From Geobacillus icigianus (GTDB lineage: Bacteria; Bacillota; Bacilli; Bacillales; Anoxybacillaceae): a stretch of 6,948 nt of DNA. Made by a program: the position numbers and the translations under genes. This document shows positions 5,864 to 6,948 of this stretch, piece by piece (the first letter of the stretch is position 1; every line of letters starts with the position of its first letter). The notes beneath the pieces were generated by a model that was given only the letters and a program-made list of their open reading frames with translations, had not been told where the DNA came from and did no database searches. The stretch spans positions 1 through 6,948 of the forward strand of contig NZ_JPYA01000005.1 in the NCBI RefSeq assembly GCF_000750005.1, read 5' to 3'.

Positions 5864-5891
5864 GAAACGAGGCTGGTAAGCAGCCTGTTTC
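5864..5891. repeat. Hairpin with a one-base bulge
   Basis: GAAAC (5864-5868) and AGGCTG (5870-5875) pair with CAGCCT (5881-5886) and GTTTC (5887-5891). G5869 is bulged and the loop is GTAAG. No T-run follows on either strand, so it is not a standard terminator. It stands eight bases before the first transposon-end-like hairpin and may belong to the same element. Confidence 0.55.
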
Positions 5892-5898
5892 CTTAAAT

Positions 5899-5928
5899 CA
5901 CCTCCCCTTTAGAGGTGGAGGCTTCAAG
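5899..5928 (+). mobile_element. Possible IS200/IS605-type right-end remnant 1
   Basis: CACCTC (5899-5904) pairs with GAGGTG (5912-5917) over a seven-base loop, and GAGGCTTCAAG follows (5918-5928). A GAGGTGG hairpin followed by AGGCTTC/AGACTTC is typical of the 3' end of tnpB-carrying elements, where it is also the end of the guide (omega) RNA scaffold. No tnpA or tnpB frame is present, so this would be a remnant or non-autonomous end. Recognition is by pattern, not database match. Confidence 0.4.
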
Positions 5929-6036
5929 CGTGTTCGCCGAACGATAAGCCACACATGAAAGAACCTTTACGTCTTTCCTTTGCTCCGAAGGCGTCCGTTC
6001 GAACAATCGATGACCACATCCGTCGGAGATCGCCAA

Positions 6037-6107
6037 CCGACATTCCTCTCCCACCTACTCATTGAGCTTTGCCTAGCACATTCCTCGAGGTGGGAGACTT
6101 CTGTCGG
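6037..6107 (+). mobile_element. Possible IS200/IS605-type right-end remnant 2 (long imperfect hairpin)
   Basis: CCGACA (6037-6042) pairs with TGTCGG (6102-6107), and TCTCCCACCT (6047-6056) pairs with AGGTGGGAGA (6088-6097), separated by a 4x4 internal loop and enclosing about 31 bases. GAGGTGGGAGACTTC (6087-6101) is a near copy of 5912-5925, differing by one inserted G and one G/A change. It has the form of a second IS200/IS605-type right end in the same orientation, again with no transposase gene. Confidence 0.45.
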
Positions 6108-6128
6108 AAATTACGTGAAAGTCTGTAT

Positions 6129-6500
6129 CTAATCCATTTCCATGAAGAATTTTTGTAAACGTTCCGCAGCCATTCGATATGCCTTTTTCTTATCACGAGG
6201 ACCTATTGCAATTATTTCCATTCTGATCGGTTGTCCTTCAACTGGGCGATAAATAATTCTAATATTTAGTGACTTTGACTTAATCTTTGCAAAACCATGC
6301 AAGTCCCCATGTAACGATTCAGCAACTCCATCCGGCTTAAATAAGGGGCCTTGCTTTGCCCTTCTTAAAATTTCTAATAAAACGGTTTGTCTATGTCCTT
6401 TATTAATTGCTTTAATATCTTGCTTTACATCCTCAACAAACCTCAGTTCAACGTTATATTTTTCTAAAATAAGCTCCTGCAAATCTTCAAGTGTTTTCAC
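6129..6500 (-). CDS. RelE/ParE-like toxin of a type II toxin-antitoxin pair
   Basis: A 123-residue basic protein. The core from about residue 40 has the family layout: helix ILRRAKQGP, then SLHGDLHGFAKIK (62-74), LNIRIIYR (78-85), and a final strand-turn-helix IIAIGPRDKKKAYRMAAERL (96-115). The R/K-rich IIYR and GPRDKKKAY elements hold the positions of catalytic or RNA-contacting residues in RelE-like mRNA interferases. ParE-like members instead target gyrase, and the sequence alone does not decide between them. It is longer than most RelE toxins (85-100 residues) because of a helical N-terminal 35 residues. The start is GTG 6500-6498, one base after the antitoxin TGA. Its GAGG site lies inside the antitoxin's last codons, so translation is coupled. 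Base composition is AT-rich, unlike the genes to its left. Activity is untested. Confidence 0.75.
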   Translation of the reverse strand: MKTLEDLQELILEKYNVELRFVEDVKQDIKAINKGHRQTVLLEILRRAKQGPLFKPDGVAESLHGDLHGFAKIKSKSLNIRIIYRPVEGQPIRMEIIAIGPRDKKKAYRMAAERLQKFFMEMD

Positions 6501-6501
6501 A

Positions 6502-6891
6502 TCAATCTTCCTCTAATAATTTCATTAATTCGTTTACATTAATATCTGCTTCATCAAAAATATCTGATAAAGTTTGATTTACAGGTTTATTCTTACGTGC
6601 ATATGCCTCTTCCATAACAATTTGATCAAGCGCTTCTTCTACAACTTCTTTTATTTGAAGCAGTTGCTTAAAATAATCTATATCGACGATTACAGCCAAT
6701 GCATCTTTCTTTTTTGCATTTTGAATAACAAATACCTCATCTGAGACTCCATTTGAAAAACGATCAAGTATTTCTGATAATTTTTTTGTTCTAGAAATAT
6801 CCGTAACACTTAAAACATTAGTTTTCAAAAAATTCAATGTGTTTGTATTGGCAATAGGATATTGTTCTTTTGTCAATGTATGAACCCCCAC
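6502..6891 (-). CDS. Phd/YefM-like antitoxin
   Basis: A 129-residue protein in the usual antitoxin-first position. Residues 26-75 fit the Phd/YefM fold: VLSVTDISRTKKLSEILDRF (26-45), then a strand with DEVFVIQNAKKKDALAVIVD (51-70) and the DYFKQL helix. The acidic C-terminal part (85-129, including SDIFDEADINVNELMKLLEED) should wrap the toxin. About 25 residues precede the usual Phd start, which is unusual; they could contact DNA or be a family-specific addition. The GTG at 6891 is chosen because AAGGAGG sits seven bases upstream. The ATG at 6898 is in another frame and soon closes. Antitoxins of this kind repress their own promoter, more strongly with bound toxin. Confidence 0.75.
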   Translation of the reverse strand: MGVHTLTKEQYPIANTNTLNFLKTNVLSVTDISRTKKLSEILDRFSNGVSDEVFVIQNAKKKDALAVIVDIDYFKQLLQIKEVVEEALDQIVMEEAYARKNKPVNQTLSDIFDEADINVNELMKLLEED

Positions 6892-6900
6892 TTTCCATCC

Positions 6901-6940
6901 TCCTTATCTTTAGTATATGCATTATCATCTATATTATACA
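6901..6940 (-). promoter_or_regulatory. Promoter and possible operator of the toxin-antitoxin pair
   Basis: Minus-strand TATAAT (6938-6933) is a perfect -10; its -35 would fall beyond the window. The GTATA (near 6912) and TATAC (near 6935) arms form a loose, AT-rich inverted repeat across the start region, a plausible binding site for the antitoxin. The operator is a guess. Confidence 0.4.
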
Positions 6941-6948
6941 CGTAAGTT

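Larger units (their letters stand above)
5752..6128. other. Gene-free, hairpin-rich stretch
   Basis: No open frame with a ribosome site is seen in 377 bp. It holds an 11-bp hairpin (5864-5891), two motifs resembling right ends of IS200/IS605-type elements (5899-5928 and 6037-6107), and short palindromes such as GTTCGAAC. Base composition falls sharply just after it. It reads as a boundary between the host segment and an acquired one. Confidence 0.5.

Noticed and set aside
6037..6107. Intrinsic terminator of the toxin gene
   Set aside because: The stem is long, but no T-run follows on the minus strand and the loop is large; it fits a transposon end better.
1..6948. CRISPR array, tRNA or rRNA genes
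   Set aside because: No regularly spaced repeats, cloverleaf or rRNA-like sequence was seen on either strand.

Overview
The window looks like a chromosomal segment from a moderately GC-rich Bacillaceae, most likely Geobacillus or Parageobacillus. The reasons are strong AGGAGG-type ribosome binding sites, a TnrA-type nitrogen regulator (a family confined to Bacillus and its relatives), and protein sequences of Bacillus/Geobacillus type. This assignment is inference from the sequence; no database search was possible.

Layout. Bases 1-953 (+) hold a nearly complete bile-acid:sodium symporter (BASS) family gene that is broken by one in-frame TAG. A bidirectional terminator follows. On the minus strand come a cytoplasmic-looking endonuclease I family nuclease (1068-2015), a NhaC-family antiporter (2080-3585) and a membrane-anchored metallophosphoesterase (3813-4670) whose terminator overlaps its own last codons. 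tnrA (4953-5258, minus) follows, and facing away from it are two overlapping small genes (5439-5654 and 5614-5751, plus). Bases 5752-6128 hold no gene but contain several hairpins, two of which resemble right ends of IS200/IS605-type elements. The window closes with an AT-rich RelE/ParE-like toxin and Phd/YefM-like antitoxin pair on the minus strand (6129-6891).

How the parts fit. The best-supported regulatory unit is the tnrA divergent promoter region. It contains two perfect TGTNA-N7-TNACA boxes. Each box centre lies 37-38 bp from the -10 hexamer of one of the two divergent promoters, which predicts that TnrA activates itself and the small-gene pair. The arrangement resembles tnrA/ykzB-ykoL of Bacillus subtilis.

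A second recurring pattern is an inverted repeat whose one arm is the Shine-Dalgarno sequence and whose loop contains a -10-like hexamer. It occurs upstream of both the metallophosphoesterase and the endonuclease genes. It could keep read-through transcripts untranslated while locally started transcripts are translated. The toxin-antitoxin pair and the adjacent hairpins look like the edge of a recently acquired segment.
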